This document shows, in pieces, positions 32,218 through 45,255 of a DNA stretch of 64,000 bases (position 1 is its first letter; the number at the start of each line of letters is the position of its first letter). Source of the DNA: Orbilia blumenaviensis (lineage: Eukaryota > Ascomycota > Orbiliomycetes > Orbiliales > Orbiliaceae); contig JAVHNS010000010.1 in the NCBI GenBank assembly GCA_036872755.1, positions 620,001 through 684,000 on the forward strand, read 5' to 3'. Both the position numbers and the translations under genes were made by a program. The notes below the pieces were generated by a model. That model was not told the DNA's origin. It saw only the letters and a program-made list of their open reading frames with translations, and did no database searches.

Positions 32218-34305
32218 CTAGGACGCAAGTATCTTCTTACCCACTCCAACGTTAGAGGTTGACGGTTCTGGTCCACTGCCAGAGGCGACTGCAGCACCCT
32301 CGTTGCTTACTCCGGTTATTCCAGTCGCGTCGCTGATCCCTCTACTGCGTCCCCTATCGCTCTCAGGGTTGGCACCGATAGCGGGGGTTTGGTCAATGAC
32401 TGGACTTCTGGTCTTGAGCTTTTCCTTTGTGTCGAACCTCTGATCACCAACAATATGTTTCTTCTTGAACTGCACATATGTGGGAGGCCTTGGACGGCAG
32501 AGAACAGCAACGAAGTTGGCGATGGGGTTGCTTCGGGTGAAGGGTCGGTGACGTTCCGAGGGTACGAATTTGTGGTTATTCAAATACTCCCTGGTGCTCT
32601 CCCCGCGGTATACTAGGAAGACATGGTAGCCTACTAGTGCGATCGGATAGAGAGAACCAAGAGCTCCATAAATGACCATAGCAAATGGGACACGCCAGGT
32701 TTTTAATGCATCGACGAAGCTTGCGTCGTTTTGGTTTTGCCAGATGAGCAGATGTGTTAGAGATAAGGCGAAAAGGTATAAACCAAGAAGAGAGGTGGCT
32801 GCAATGAACGTAAAGAAGTATCTATAGTTTCGTCGTCCGACACAGTTGTTCAACCATACGCAGTGGTGGTCCTGGGTTTCGATGCAGTTATCACAGACTC
32901 TGCAGTGATGGCACCGAGGCGGACGCCAGATGCGGCATGTCTTGCAGTATTTGACGGGGACCTCGAGGGGCTGACTTCCTCTCCTCATATTAGGTTTGAT
33001 CATAGTCCAGCCCGTTTCGGGCGGCCCCACTGCTAGGGGATCCTCTCCCTCCTCATATTCGAGCGGATGAATATTTCGCGGGAAGATACCAGGATCCGTT
33101 ACAGATGCTCTGATAAATGAACTCATGCATACAAGAAAGAGGTAGCCAAAGGTAGCGGGCAAAGCTGGGTGCACGTTATGCCATAACCATGGTGCACTAA
33201 ATCCTAAGAATAGAGCCGATGGCACGACCACAAGCGTTGCAGTCAGGACGTTTATTGGTGCATCTCTAGCAGTCTGCCATCGTCCGCTAAAACAGAATAT
33301 TGTGTTTCCCGGGAAGTATTGATAATTCTTTCCAGCATAGACAGGTACATCTACCTTGTGAGACGAGGTTGATCCCTGCGATGTTTCTCTTCGCTCCTCC
33401 TTCGCTGAGTCGGCAACAGCCTCGTTCGTGTTGCTCCTGCTTCGTCTCGAGCCTTGTCGTAGAGGAGACGCAGACGTAATAGTCTGGTTTGTCGGAGATC
33501 CAGTAGCCTGCCTCCCAAGGCTATATCTGTAGTGATTTGATTCGTCCATCTCGCTCGGGGCTTGAAGGGATGTCCTATTGGAATTTCCGTGGTGTATAAC
33601 TGCTGGATTCTGGAATCCGAAAGGATTGTCGAGCGAATGTGGTGTCGGTGCGTACGATGTACGACCCTGGCCGATGAGACCGGTGGTGACAGTTTTCAAA
33701 GGGGATGCCGTGGCATTTTCTGTTGAAGGAGTGATCGCTGGCAAAGGTGCAGATGTTATTTCTGACACTGATGGTCGTTCGCCTTCCTCCGAAACTTTCC
33801 CACGTTGCGCTGATAGTTTTGTCGAACTCATAGGGTTGTAGAAAGCGTGACTCGTGATCGACGGAACGTGGGTTCGGCTAGCGGCACTCGGTGGCCTATT
33901 AGAGCTTCGAAAACTGCCACCGACTGGTGTCATAGCTCCCCTCGATCTTGGTCTGGCCCCCCATTTTGCGGTATTCATACTAGTGGCCGTACTAGGCCTT
34001 GTTGTAAGTGCAGCTTCCGCTTGAGGGTCTCCTATCGATATTCTTGTGTTTGGCCGACCAAGTGTTGGCGGATGTAGGGATGAAAGAGCCGAATTTCGAT
34101 TCGAACCAGGAGGCGAGGTTAGGCCAGGAACCTGATCGATTTCATCGCCAAACTCGCTGTTGATGTCAGTCATGCGACTGCTGATTATCGAATGCTTGTC
34201 GCCATCGTCTTGAGGTAAGTCGGCCAGGGAGAGGGAGAAACCGCCAGTCGGGGCCTTCGTTTGGGTCGGCGACGAGCCGAAGATACTACCAGAACTTGAT
34301 GCCAT
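32218..34305 (-). CDS. ERF2: DHHC palmitoyltransferase, Erf2 type
   Basis: Single exon on minus, 695 residues. Erf2, with its partner Erf4/Shr5, palmitoylates Ras on the ER membrane in yeast. A long disordered Ser/Thr/Pro-rich N-terminus of about 330 residues precedes NYQYFPGNTIFCFSGRWQTA, the typical Erf2 entry. Two transmembrane helices follow, then the cysteine-rich domain CKTCRIWRPPRCHHCRVCD with catalytic DHHC at 479-482, the NNCVGRRNYRYFF continuation and two more helices. The C-terminus carries the TTxE-like and aromatic post-helical region, then a Ser/Gly-rich end. All zinc-binding Cys/His and the catalytic Cys are present. Family assignment is firm. The Erf2 subtype is supported by the FPGNTxFCxxGR signature. 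Confidence 0.93.
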   Translation of the reverse strand: MASSSGSIFGSSPTQTKAPTGGFSLSLADLPQDDGDKHSIISSRMTDINSEFGDEIDQVPGLTSPPGSNRNSALSSLHPPTLGRPNTRISIGDPQAEAALTTRPSTATSMNTAKWGARPRSRGAMTPVGGSFRSSNRPPSAASRTHVPSITSHAFYNPMSSTKLSAQRGKVSEEGERPSVSEITSAPLPAITPSTENATASPLKTVTTGLIGQGRTSYAPTPHSLDNPFGFQNPAVIHHGNSNRTSLQAPSEMDESNHYRYSLGRQATGSPTNQTITSASPLRQGSRRSRSNTNEAVADSAKEERRETSQGSTSSHKVDVPVYAGKNYQYFPGNTIFCFSGRWQTARDAPINVLTATLVVVPSALFLGFSAPWLWHNVHPALPATFGYLFLVCMSSFIRASVTDPGIFPRNIHPLEYEEGEDPLAVGPPETGWTMIKPNMRRGSQPLEVPVKYCKTCRIWRPPRCHHCRVCDNCIETQDHHCVWLNNCVGRRNYRYFFTFIAATSLLGLYLFALSLTHLLIWQNQNDASFVDALKTWRVPFAMVIYGALGSLYPIALVGYHVFLVYRGESTREYLNNHKFVPSERHRPFTRSNPIANFVAVLCRPRPPTYVQFKKKHIVGDQRFDTKEKLKTRSPVIDQTPAIGANPESDRGRSRGISDATGITGVSNEGAAVASGSGPEPSTSNVGVGKKILAS

Positions 34306-37300
34306 ACTTTCATAAACGATTCATCTGGTGAGAACAGGAAAGAGAACAGGGAAAAGAGCGAGAGCGGGGCGAAATGGTGATGATGTATTCGTAATATGTT
34401 TTTGGACAACGGAGAAATAATGAATGTCGGTAAGATTAGTCCCAAACCAGGTTTACTATTTCCTGCTAATGCCCCTTGAATCCACGGACCAGACCAGATT
34501 TGGATCACCTTTGGTGCCTGGCGGATATCGGAATATCGTGAAGACGCGGGTTTTCGATAGTTTATTCAAAGGAGCGTCGAGAAGGAGGGCGATGCCTGGT
34601 GGGAAGAGACGATGATGGGGGGACAAGGAGAGAGGTTGAGTTGAGGGACGATGTTCTGGCCAGGGGAAACGAAATTTGATTTGAGGAGACGAAAAGCGAG
34701 TTCCAATCACAGCAAATCACAGCAAATGGGAATGGGAAAAACGCCCCATCCAGAAATCTTAGGCGGGTCAGGATCGTCCACACTTTTTGAGAGCTAACCC
34801 ACTGAGGCTATTTTCCGCCTGCTCCGCTGAGTCCCTCAAGCCTTCGTTTGCAGGCAGTATGTGCTGCAGTATGTATGAAAATGTGTTATGCACTATGTGT
34901 GAGGAAGAGGAGACTGTGCGGTGCGGGTATATTGGAAAGAGTGTTTCAGGGTCGGTATCCTCATGCAGCTGTCACTCGGAATAGAGTAGACGGAGATACT
35001 GGTGAGTGCTCAACAGGTATCCTCAAATCATCAATCCGACGCACAGGAAAGAAGGCTGGCTGATATGTGATTATGTCACTCCACCGTCCTGCACACTCTC
35101 AGCACACAGACACTAGATCCGATCTGTAAGCAAATAGGTCGACGTTCGGCTTTAAGGATGGCGAAAAAAAAAGAACGCTAGGTAAAATGGCTGACTGGTT
35201 TTATGGAGTCGTCGTCTATAGGCAGAAAGAAAAAAAAAGAACCAAAGGAGTGTGGGGTGCAAGCAGAGAAGGGGGGCTGAAAGAATGAATGACACACAGC
35301 TACCTTTCGAGGTTTGTTCTGTATGCACTATGCCCAGTTCTTCTCGTTCTGCTCTGCACGATGTGTGAATTCGAAAAGCAACAGCGTCGACGAGGAAGGA
35401 GGATGGAGGACAATTGACAGCCTTTTCTTTGTCTGTCCCACGCGCGACCTCGTCACCTCCTGGCTTTGTTTTCGACAGAACGGGAAATTTCGTCAAAAAA
35501 GGGATGCCGACATGAGAAAGGACGCTGCTTCATGCACGGATTCATCCAACCCGGTTCGATCCTGCGGGAAAGCTTCAGAAGTGTCATGGGGTCCTCACAT
35601 CATGAAGCGCGCACAAATCTTTGCAAGTTCGCATCCCGTGATGCTCTCATGTTGCGATTGCCACACCATCGGTCGACGTTTCACCAAACGATGACCCGCC
35701 AGCTCGAATGTTTCCCTCATATCGCCTTCTGGAAGCGTGTCTTCTTGCGAAAACCTTCCCATCGACGAGTGTGAGGGTTAGCGTCAGGAACAAGGGGCAA
35801 ACCAATCCGCCCAATCAACCCTTCCCAACTCCGGGTAACCTCCAAAAGCGGTCAACGCCAGTGGGTCTACTCGCTCTCCCATTCGTCGACCTGCCCTGGT
35901 TGGCGCGCACTCTCCAGCCTGCTGGGAAGCCAAGCCTCTAGCGGCAGCCTGCTTTTTGTTAGTGCCACAGTCAGTCTGGGATCATCCCATCGTTTCGAGT
36001 TGCACCAGACCAACATTTGGTGAACGTGGGACTAGATGAAGCATGAGAACCTCAAACCGTCTGCTAGGCCCTCGGCGTGCATGAAGCATGATGTAATATC
36101 TGGTCGGCGATTTTGGGTGACATACAAAAATTCGCGATAGGTGACTGTCGACTTATCGGAATCTCTCGTATTCGTCTCTGATAGAATGAATGCACCGGAT
36201 AGTGGTTGTGATTGGGCTGAGAGCTTCGCCAGTCATTGCCATTGAACCTGGTCCCATCAATCGGATAGACTCGCTTGCTTCAGTAAACGAAGCTGCATCG
36301 TGCTAGGATCCGGGTTGCAGTTTTCGTAGCTCGGATGCCTCGCGCTTGGATCTCAGCTGAAGCCACAAACCAAGCCGGATGAGAAAGGTGTTGGTCTGCC
36401 TGAACTGCGAAGGCAAACCCTTGTATCGGCCTTATGGTTCACAATCGACATGGGTGTCTCCTAATAACATCGGAATCAATAGTCTGAGACTTTAGCCCCC
36501 GGTAGATGATTCAAACTCAACAATAGCGCATGGTCGCCCGGGGATCCCCATGACATCCCACGGTAGCACGAAGCGGCAGACTTGCAATATCAAGTGATCC
36601 TTTATAATTATGTTAACATGTTGTACTTCTGCTAACTGTTGCAAAACGTGGGTATGAATTCTGTTCGACAACCATAATCAACACGGCCTATTTGTGTAGA
36701 ATTTTTAGGGATATAATTGTTAGATCTTCTTCAATTATGTCACGAGTCAGCCAACAACCCAAAAAAAAAAAAGCGCGAAACCCAAGACTTGAATCTAGAT
36801 CACCGTCAATCCTTATTTTCGGAAATACCCGATTTGATAACCGCGGCCTATACCGTGCCTCACCAGTATTCTGCCTAAGAGGATAACTTACATCGAGCCA
36901 TAATATGCACGGTTAGAAAATTGTTTCATAGTTAGATGATCGGTTCTATAGTAAGCTTAAAAACATTTTGTCCGAGATACCGTAGATCATAATGACTCGC
37001 CGGCGGGTAGCATGCTTCGAAATTAGATGCAATCTGCCCCGTTCCCTGTATATCTCTGAGCTAGGTTTCGCATTCGTCTCCCTTGAGCTACCTCAGACTT
37101 TGATCTTACCCTCCAATTCCAATCTCAGAAGGAGTGTATGTGATATCTATGTCCTAAATTCTTATCTCATCCCTACTAAACGCGGCATTCCATATATATC
37201 CCTGATCCTGTCGACGTCATGCTGGGGTACTATACAACTTTGGTCTAACAAATTTCTACGTGTTGCACGTTGCATTCTACCTTTGCTCACGTTTTTATCC

Positions 37301-37324
37301 CCGAAACATCCAGGCACAGAAAGG

Positions 37325-37352
37325 AAAAAAAAAAAAAAAAAAAAAAAAAAAA
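37325..37352. repeat. Poly-A tract (28)
   Basis: Uninterrupted run of 28 A. Confidence 0.95.
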
Positions 37353-39543
37353 CCGGCCAGCGGTTTCGGCGTAACACACATTTGTTACAGCCTGGAAGGA
37401 AACTGATGCTAACATAGGAGCAACATCCAACAATGCCACCATTGCAAGTGCCGTCTTGTGCCTGGGCCTTATACAATTTGAGCAGGTCGTTAGCTATGAT
37501 AGTTGCCCGTTCTGTGTTGGTGTACGATATCCAACATTCAGGAACCACTACTCCAACACATTTTACAGCGGTTGATAACTAGAACTGGAACACTGGAGTT
37601 TATAATTAAATGCCGATAGGTAGGATGCGGATTTATATTTAAATATCTCATAGATTTGAAAAAAAAAAAACCGTTGCATTCGGTGCCTGTTAGAGGGTTA
37701 AGGCCGAGGCCGCGCGTTAATTGCACATTGGAGGCGCCTCGAGGAGGAACAATAGGCCATGGGGTCTAGATGGCTCTGTATTGGCTGTTATACTGACAAA
37801 GTATTTATATCTTGAGGATTATGACACACTAGAAATTTATGAAGCTGCAAAAGGCCCCCGAGAGCCCCAATTTTTTATTTATTCCCGCCCTGGGCGTTTA
37901 AACATACAAAGATGCTGTAAGCCTTTGCCCCAGATCTGCAGACCTGGAGAAAATAGGGATCCGTGGTTTCGGGCGTTTAAGCTAACTACAAGGTTTCGCG
38001 CTCCAATTACAACATATCGTTTCCTGCATTGGAACTGTCTAGATAACCACATTGAAATGCATATTGCTACTTAGGTAGTATTTAAGCAAGCAGGTACCTG
38101 ACACTGACCTGGGAACATATACCATGGGGGAAGGTGCGTTTTACCGGGCCGTCTATTAAACGCGAGCTAGTCTTAATTTAGGCTCCACAGCAATAAAGAC
38201 ATTAAGAGGGCTTTAAGACGTTCTCGAGGCACAAGAGGGTCTTCGAAAACGCGCGAAATCCCCTATAGGCCTATGGTACCTAGATCCTATTTGTGATACA
38301 CATAGTTATATATGTCTGAGTAGCTTACATATATAAAGTATTTGTCTCGTTCCTAAACATTCCGCACGAGTTATTATAATACTAAAGAACCTAAACTCGG
38401 AGAATCGCGGAAACTAGCCTCTACAAAGCGCATTGAACTTAGATAACGTTATAACATGCGGTATAACCTGGCATTGTCGTGCTCTTGAGCCTACTCTTGC
38501 TCTGGCCTAAATTGAATGGAACTACGAGAAGTTTCTTGGAATCCTCTGCGAAGTTCCGTTATGTAGGATTGTATCAATAGTGAATTCTTAAATAGGTGCC
38601 TTATTGGAAACCTGTAGAATGGCTTCCTAATATCGAGGGGTAGACGCACATAGCATCGAATGCCTTCTGTAGTCAAATTCACGCACAAACTCCATTTCCA
38701 AGCGAGTTTGCACAATCTGTCAAGGGCGGCTCGTCCCTGTTCATGTACTTCCCTGTTAGTAGTCTTATTAACTATCCCGATGCCCTAATATTGACAGGCT
38801 TCCCGATTATTTCCCAATCATGAGAACGGTGCACGGTTGCCATAAATATATATCCGGTTTTCTCTTCCTAGTGTTCAATATGCTTCCCAACATTTGTATC
38901 GAAATATTTCTTCGTATGGGGTGCAAAGGCGTCGATTAGATTGCGGAAGAGAAGGTGGGCGATTTCAGTATTGGTAGCGACGAAGGCGAAAGCTTTAAGG
39001 GCATTGGTGGGTCTGTAAACGGGCTGTTCAACCTTGGGCCTCATCGTCGTAATAACCTTAGTTATGTGACTCTGCGAAGAGTTGGATGGAATCAATTCTT
39101 AAGATAGTGGGTTGGTCAAGAGGCTATCCAAGTGAATTTGGCATCAGTTTAGAGCACTCTTAGTGCATCCTCTTTCATGGGCATGAACAAGCCTATTGGG
39201 GTTTGTGTACTAATACATAGCCTTGTATGGCAGCTAATAATATTAAAATCTTTATTCTTGAAATTTATTCTATGAGAGGGAAATTTGGTATGTAGCACGC
39301 ATGCACGGGTTTAGAGGTTCAAATGCTGGGAGGCACGATGCATGCCACGTATTATCAGATCAATTGTCCTAGTATGTCTGAAGCTTGAAATATGATATAT
39401 CGACGTCTTTTTTGGCCATTAAGTAGATTATAATTAGTTTCTGTGGCAAAGGAATGAAAGTGAGAAGTTGAGAAAAACACGAGAAGAAATAAGTACCTGG
39501 TATTCATAGATAATAGCTCATTTTATCTTAAGATCTTTATCCG

Positions 39544-39563
39544 ATATATATATATATATATAT
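39544..39563. repeat. (TA)n microsatellite
   Basis: Ten AT/TA dinucleotides. Confidence 0.9.
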
Positions 39564-40339
39564 TTACATTGGGATACCTAAGTGTAGTTTGCGGATTCTT
39601 TATAAGCCAGTATCAAATATATAGGTTAGTAGTTCTTAAGCTAACGTTCTGAAGACTAGTAGCTCGAATATTATTAGTTAATAGATTCCTGGTTCGAAGT
39701 TTGGCAGTTTATTCCATAAGCATATAGTTTATATGGCAAAGTTAATCTATAAATTTTATAACCGCGATTAGAGTATCATTGCAGCCCCGTTCTTACGGCG
39801 TCGTCGTACTATTGCCTGTTTTTCTAATATGAATAGCGTCTGAATTGAACTAATTACCTAGGTACTTACTGTAACTAAACGATGGAAAATCCGTGAGCAA
39901 AAGGATGCTATCTTTCGTGGGAATAAATGTGCTATGTACATGAACCCATGTTAAAAGTGTTGCGAAGTTGTAGTTTAATCGGCCTCCATATATACAGTGA
40001 TCTCGCAGGTCCACTAGCTATTTCGGCATCGCCATTGCTTTCCGATCCGACCCTTTGGCTACCGGCTCGCTGGAGAATTATACGAATTCTAAATGCTCTT
40101 ATACGATTTGAGTACCTATGCACGTGCGATGCTAGGGCCTCGTATTCCTCACCGGGACAAGCTTATGCCATGGCCTACTCTCGTAGAAGTCGGCATTCCT
40201 GCTGCCGGCAACTGAGGCTAAGCATGACGCAACACGAATGTATAATGCTCTATCCAGGCTGATTCATTGGCCTGCAACTGGTTACAGAAGACCTTGGACC
40301 AAGAGCTTGGTATTCGATTTACTAAAGAGCAGATATGGG

Positions 40340-40366
40340 TTTTTTTTTTTTTTTTTTTTTTTTTTT
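40340..40366. repeat. Poly-T tract (27)
   Basis: Uninterrupted run of 27 T, 340 bp upstream of the P450 start. Confidence 0.95.
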
Positions 40367-40705
40367 GAAGAATCTTCTTATCTATTGGGGGTTATGGTTA
40401 TTTTATCCTGGCCAGGTTAGGTAGCTTGTGTCTGGAGCTGGATTCCAAACGTTTAGGGATGGGCCTGTACAGCTGTAAGGATGCTTGATGATCATTAGCA
40501 GTATTAGCCTAGACTATTTAAATTTCCTATAAAATCCGTAAGGAGTTATATATTTGTGGCCATATCGGGGGTCTATTTGCCTTCTAGTTCTGCATACATC
40601 GATAACTAGATCGCCTCTCTTTGACTACTGAAGCCAACATCTGGATCTTGGGATTCTCGTCAGGACCTACATAGATTCCCACAATTAAGATTCTCGCAAT
40701 TAAAC

Positions 40706-42405
40706 ATGTTATGGGGTATCCTCGCACTATTCACATACTTGGTCTACCGATATTATTCTCGGGACCGGAGACGCCTCCCACCAGGGCCGAAGCCACTTCC
40801 GCTTCTAGGGAATGTCCGAGACTTTCCCCCAGCTGGTGTACCTGAATTCCAACACTGGCTCCAGCATAAACACCGATATGGACCTATCAGCTCAGTAACC
40901 GCCATGGGCATGACCCTGGTTATCATACACGATAAAAAGGCCGTACAAGACCTTCTGGAGCAATCAGCGAGTAAAACATCTGGGCGGCCAAAGATGATAT
41001 TTGCAAACGAGCTGTGTGGCTATGAATCTATTATTTTATGTCGAGGGTACAATGATACGTTTCGCCGGTACCGCAAGTTGTTACACCAAGAGCTTGGTAC
41101 AAAGGCTTCAGCGAGGCAGTTCCGTGATGCCCAGGAAATTGAGGTCGATAGACAATTGCTGCGAGCGCTGAAGCAGCCAGAGGACTGGCTAAAACACTTT
41201 CAAACGTAAGTCAAAACAAGAATGCGTGTATAACATATATATGAGCTTTTACCTTTGCGAAGCTGGGTCACATTGAAGGCTAACCCTTAATGATCATGAA
41301 TAGAACTGCCAGTGCTACCGTCCTGAAAATGGCGTACGGTTATACCGTTGATCCAGACAAACCTGATGCCCTAGTTGCTTTGGTTGAGAAAATGATGACA
41401 GAGTTCTCGCTCGCCGCTGCACCTTTAGCCTGGATGGTCGACCTAGTACCAGCTCTCCGACATCTACCTGAAGGATTTCCTGGTGCTACGTTCAAAAAGA
41501 CAGCCCGTCTTTGGAGAAAATCCATCGAAACAGCCGCCTACACCCCGTACCGATTTGTGAAAAGCCAAATAGCTACGGGAAACCACCTGCCATCCTACGT
41601 CTCAAAGCTCATCGAACAGTGCATGGATAAAGCTGGGGGCGGGAGCACGGGCTTAGGGATTCAGGACGAGGATGCTATTATCTGGACCGCCGCGAGCCTC
41701 TATGGAGCCGCCGCAGACACCACTGTGATAACTCTAACTGCTTTTACCCTGGCTATGATTTTATTTCCTGAAGTACAGCGCAAAGCGCAGGAGGAGATCG
41801 ACCGGGTGATTGGTTCCGATCGCTTGCCTGGGTTTGAAGACCGAGAGCAGCTGCCGTACATTGACGCCTTGGTGAAGGAGGCGATACGATGGTGGCCCAT
41901 AGCGCCCCTAGGGTTTCCACATACCGCTGATGAAGATCTAGAATATAACGGACTCCATATCCCAAAAGGCGCATATTTTCTTCCAGCTGTGTGGTGGTTT
42001 CTGCACGACCCAGAGGTTTACGCCGATCCTGAAATATTCGATCCCGAACGGTTTTTGAGTCCTCGTAACGAACCCGATCCTGTATCCGACGCTTTTGGCT
42101 ACGGGCGAAGAATATGTCCTGGTAGATTCTTCGCGGACTCGGGTCTATACATCAATATTGCAAAATCATTGGCCGTTTTCAATATCGGTAAAGCAGTGGG
42201 TAGGGATGGCCAAGAAGTTGAAGTTGAAGTGAAGGTTAAGCCAGGGATTTTAAGCTATCCTGAAGAATTCCAATTTAAGGTCACACCAAGAAGTTGGAAA
42301 CATGTGGAGCTTGTCAGACGGATTGCAGAGGCACATCCAAGGGAGAATGGAGATGCTGAGCTGCTCGAGAGTATCGGGAGTAGGAACTCAGGTGGCCAAT
42401 CTTAA
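40706..42405 (+). CDS. Cytochrome P450 monooxygenase
   Basis: Two exons, 40706-41205 and 41304-42405, encode 533 residues. An N-terminal membrane anchor (LWGILALFTYLVYRYY) is followed by the proline-rich hinge RRLPPGPKPLPLLGN. Conserved elements are the I-helix GAAADTT, the ExxR motif KEAIRW, the PERF-type FDPERFLSP and the heme loop FGYGRRICPGR with ligand Cys438. The domain order resembles OrdA-like (CYP64-type) fungal secondary-metabolism P450s, but substrate cannot be read from sequence. The splice join HFQT-TASATVLKMAYGY restores the usual helix, and the intron has a GTAAGT donor. There is no synthase gene next to it in this window, so it appears to stand alone; it may serve detoxification or a distant cluster. 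Confidence 0.93.
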
Positions 42406-42980
42406 ATTGAGCGATCGGTAGTTGGAGCTATTTCACTTTAAGTTTTTCTTTGACTTAATTCCATACGGATTTTAGATTGAATTAAAATGCAAAATAATAT
42501 TTATACTAAGTCCCTCGGCCTCAACCTTCTAAACTGGCTAAACGCATACTGCCTTTGAGCCTCGAGATCTTCGTTTAGGAATTCGTCATACCCTTGTTTA
42601 TTAACTTCGTGGTTTTGGAAACATGTAGTTGAGAGTTTACCTATTCAGGTACCTAGTAGTCCACGGGCGGAGGATGGACACCTTGTAACTTATCACTAGC
42701 CTAGAAAAATTAATGTTGAGCCGTCGTCTGGGACCGAGACTAGGTTGCTATATCACAAGCCGAATTTTGAGGCGTTGGGTTTTGCGTGTTGCCAGCAGCC
42801 CGAAAACAGCCAATCATACAAAGGCTTGGCAACCCTCGAAATACTAGCAAGGGTCATCGTTTCCTACACATCACGTCTTCCCAAACTTTAACTCGTCGAC
42901 GCCTTTACGTTCAACTCCGAACCCATAATTGCGCTCTAGATTTATAGTCGCCGTCATTATCATACATCTTACTGCGCAAA
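42406..42980. other. Intergenic, SF3A1 promoter side
   Basis: About 575 bp containing the P450 3' flank and SF3A1 5' region. No gene seen. Confidence 0.5.
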
Positions 42981-44835
42981 ATGGCTCCTTCTGCCGCCGA
43001 TATTCCACCTCCGATCACTATCGTCTCCAATGAGGAGGCTGCAAAAGCTCCAGCAGGCGTCGTGCTGCCACCTAAGGAAATTCGAGGTATGTCGCACATA
43101 ACCACTCACTGTCTTCATCGGCCGGGTGTCTGATAGTTTCATATTAGGTTGAAGGAACTTTATGCTAACGCCTGACTATAATAATAGCTATTGTCGAGAA
43201 GACTGCAGGATACGTTGCCCGAAATGGTGAAGCTTTCGAAAGTACGTCAACCCGACCCGCCACTACATCCGTTATGGTACTAACTTTGGTCCTTATAGTG
43301 CGAATCCGTGATAAGGAACGAACCAACCCCAAGTTCTCATTCTTGACACCCGGAGACCCGTATAACCCGTTTTACGTATGGCGCCTCGAAGAAACGCGTG
43401 CGGGGAGATCGACCGCCGTCGCGGCTGGTCGTACTGATGGTGCCGCAGCGCCTGCTGCAGAACCCGAAGCAGCGCCCGGACCGACCCCACCACCGGAGTT
43501 TCAATTCTCGGCGAGAATGCCAGCTATCAGCGCACAGGATTTGTGAGTTTCACCGCCAGAATCTTGAATGAAGGTGAACAGAACTAATTGTGGGGATAGG
43601 GATGTGCTGCGATTGACAGCTCTCTTCGTTGCGAGGAACGGCAGACAGTTTATGACGACTCTGTCGCAACGAGAGGCGCGGAATTTCCAGTTCGACTTCC
43701 TGCGGCCAAACCACTCTTTTTATCAGTACTTTACTCGCCTTGTCGACCAATATACCCTCATTCTTAGCCCGACCGACAAAGACGAACGAATGGAACAGCT
43801 CAGGAAGAACTTTGAAGACAGGTTTCAGTTGATAGATGCCGCTAAGCAGAGGTCCGAGTGGGTGAAACATCAAGAGGAGGAAAAGAAGAAGCAGGAAGAA
43901 GAAGAGGATAAGGAGAAATTAGCATATGCGCAAATTGACTGGCATGACTTTGCTGTCGTCGAGACGATTACTTTTACCGAAGCGGACGACCACGCCGATT
44001 TGCCCCCGCCAACTTCGCTTTCCGACCTCCAGCATGCTTCCCTAGAACAAAAAGCATTGATGTCGCTGAATAGCAACCAGCTCCGTATTGAAGAAGCTAT
44101 GCCGACGGCCGAAGATTACGATTCCGGAACATACATACCAGAGCCTATCCGAGAGGAAGACGACGAGGAAACCATGGATGTGGCTATGGAGCCGGATTCG
44201 GACAATGAGGACGAAGAGATGGCTAGAATACGTGAGAGAAGAGAGGCACAGGCCCGTGCTGAGCAAGCTAGGGCCGAGGCTCAAGGTGGCACAGCGCCAA
44301 TGAAAATTAGGAGTGACTATGTACCTAGGGCAGCCACAGCTGCAGCGAACAGACGTGGTGCGGCGCAGACTACTATCTGTCCAAATTGTAAACAGCCCAT
44401 CCCATTGGATGAGCTGGAGCAGCATATGAGAAGTAAGTTTCCCCTTGACCTGTTGTCATTTTATTTGGTATTGCGAACGGTTACTAATCCTTTGTCTTTG
44501 CTATAGTTGAACTTCTCGACCCTCGCTGGAAAGAACAAAGGGCTCGTGCTGACGCCAAATACTCTACAACAAATCTTTCCACTACCGATGTTGCTGCGAA
44601 CTTGAAACGATTAGCAAGTCAACGTGCCGATTTATTCGATGTCCAGCCTGGGACTACGGATGAAGGAGACGAGAGAAGAAAGAAGCCAGTTATTGCATGG
44701 GATGGCCATGCTGATAGTAGAGAATCGGTGAGATTGCAGCAGTTGCAGTCCGTCAGTATGACCGACCAAATCAGTGCTATCCAAAAGAAGCAGCAGGAGT
44801 TTTTGAACCCAACAGTCGGACCGAGGAGGAATTAG
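42981..44835 (+). CDS. PRP21: Splicing factor 3a subunit 1 (SF3A1/Prp21/Sap114)
   Basis: Five exons, 42981-43086, 43188-43241, 43299-43542, 43600-44432 and 44507-44835, encode 521 residues. SF3a1 is part of the U2 snRNP and is needed for prespliceosome formation. Two SURP modules are visible. The first is AGYVARNGEAFEMRIRD with FSFLTPGDPYNPFY, and the second is ALFVARNGRQFMTTLSQRE with FQFDFLRPNHSFYQYF. A charged coiled region (HQEEEKKKQEEEEDKEK) and acidic stretch follow. Then come the Cys/His element CPNCKQPIPLDELEQHMR, spliced onto IELLDPRWKEQ, and a C-terminus with QISAIQKKQQEFLNP. The ubiquitin-like domain at the end of animal SF3A1 is absent. All four introns join in phase. The gene is tightly intron-rich at its 5' end. 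Confidence 0.93.
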
Positions 44836-45255
44836 CCTGCCATTTCGTTAGCTACTCATGTGATCCACATCTCCATGTTTTGAGCGCGGGTTTATTTTCT
44901 TTGAGGTTTTTACGGGGTATGTAATTTTCTTGCTACTAATCATGGGTCTTCTCTTAGTTCTTTTTCTCCCTTGGTTACATTCTTGTATATTATGGTAGAC
45001 ACGGTAGTACGTATGTAACCTTTGTTTTGTATATGGTAATGAAACAAATAATAGGACGATCTCATAGCACGGATTCGGAGAGTTCCACATCGTGAACATG
45101 CGGTTTCTATACGAATGCTTGACTATGGGGCTCCGCGCACAGCTTGATGTCTGGAAGACCTTTAACTCCAAAGTATACTCCGAATTCAAATACTCCTAGA
45201 CTTACTACAGTAATAACAATCCGGAAATAAAATATCAGAAAGAGATATCGAGCAA
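44836..45255. other. Intergenic
   Basis: About 420 bp between two plus-strand genes, AT-rich, with no gene seen. Confidence 0.5.

Larger units (their letters stand above)
34306..40705. other. Gene desert of about 6.4 kb
   Basis: No open frame here has domain support. The left part (34.3-36.0 kb) contains the ERF2 upstream region; the right part (36.6-40.7 kb) is AT-rich with A28, T27 and (TA)n tracts. A Cys-rich fragment on minus (about 37385-37548, with DGTCNGGIVGCC and PGCNKCV) and a 58-75 residue frame on minus (38868-39095, ending FDTNVGKHIEH) look codon-like but lack partners. They may be relics. No terminal inverted repeats, reverse transcriptase or transposase motifs seen. Confidence 0.5.

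Noticed and set aside
37162..37548. 128-codon minus-strand frame with Cys-rich start
   Set aside because: It reads through the poly-A tract as poly-Phe and has no start or signal peptide; kept only as a possible relic in the desert finding.
40270..41110. Shared 15-mer (CCAAGAGCTTGGT-like) upstream of and inside the P450 gene, as sign of a duplicated fragment
   Set aside because: The match does not extend beyond about 15 bases, so chance is enough.
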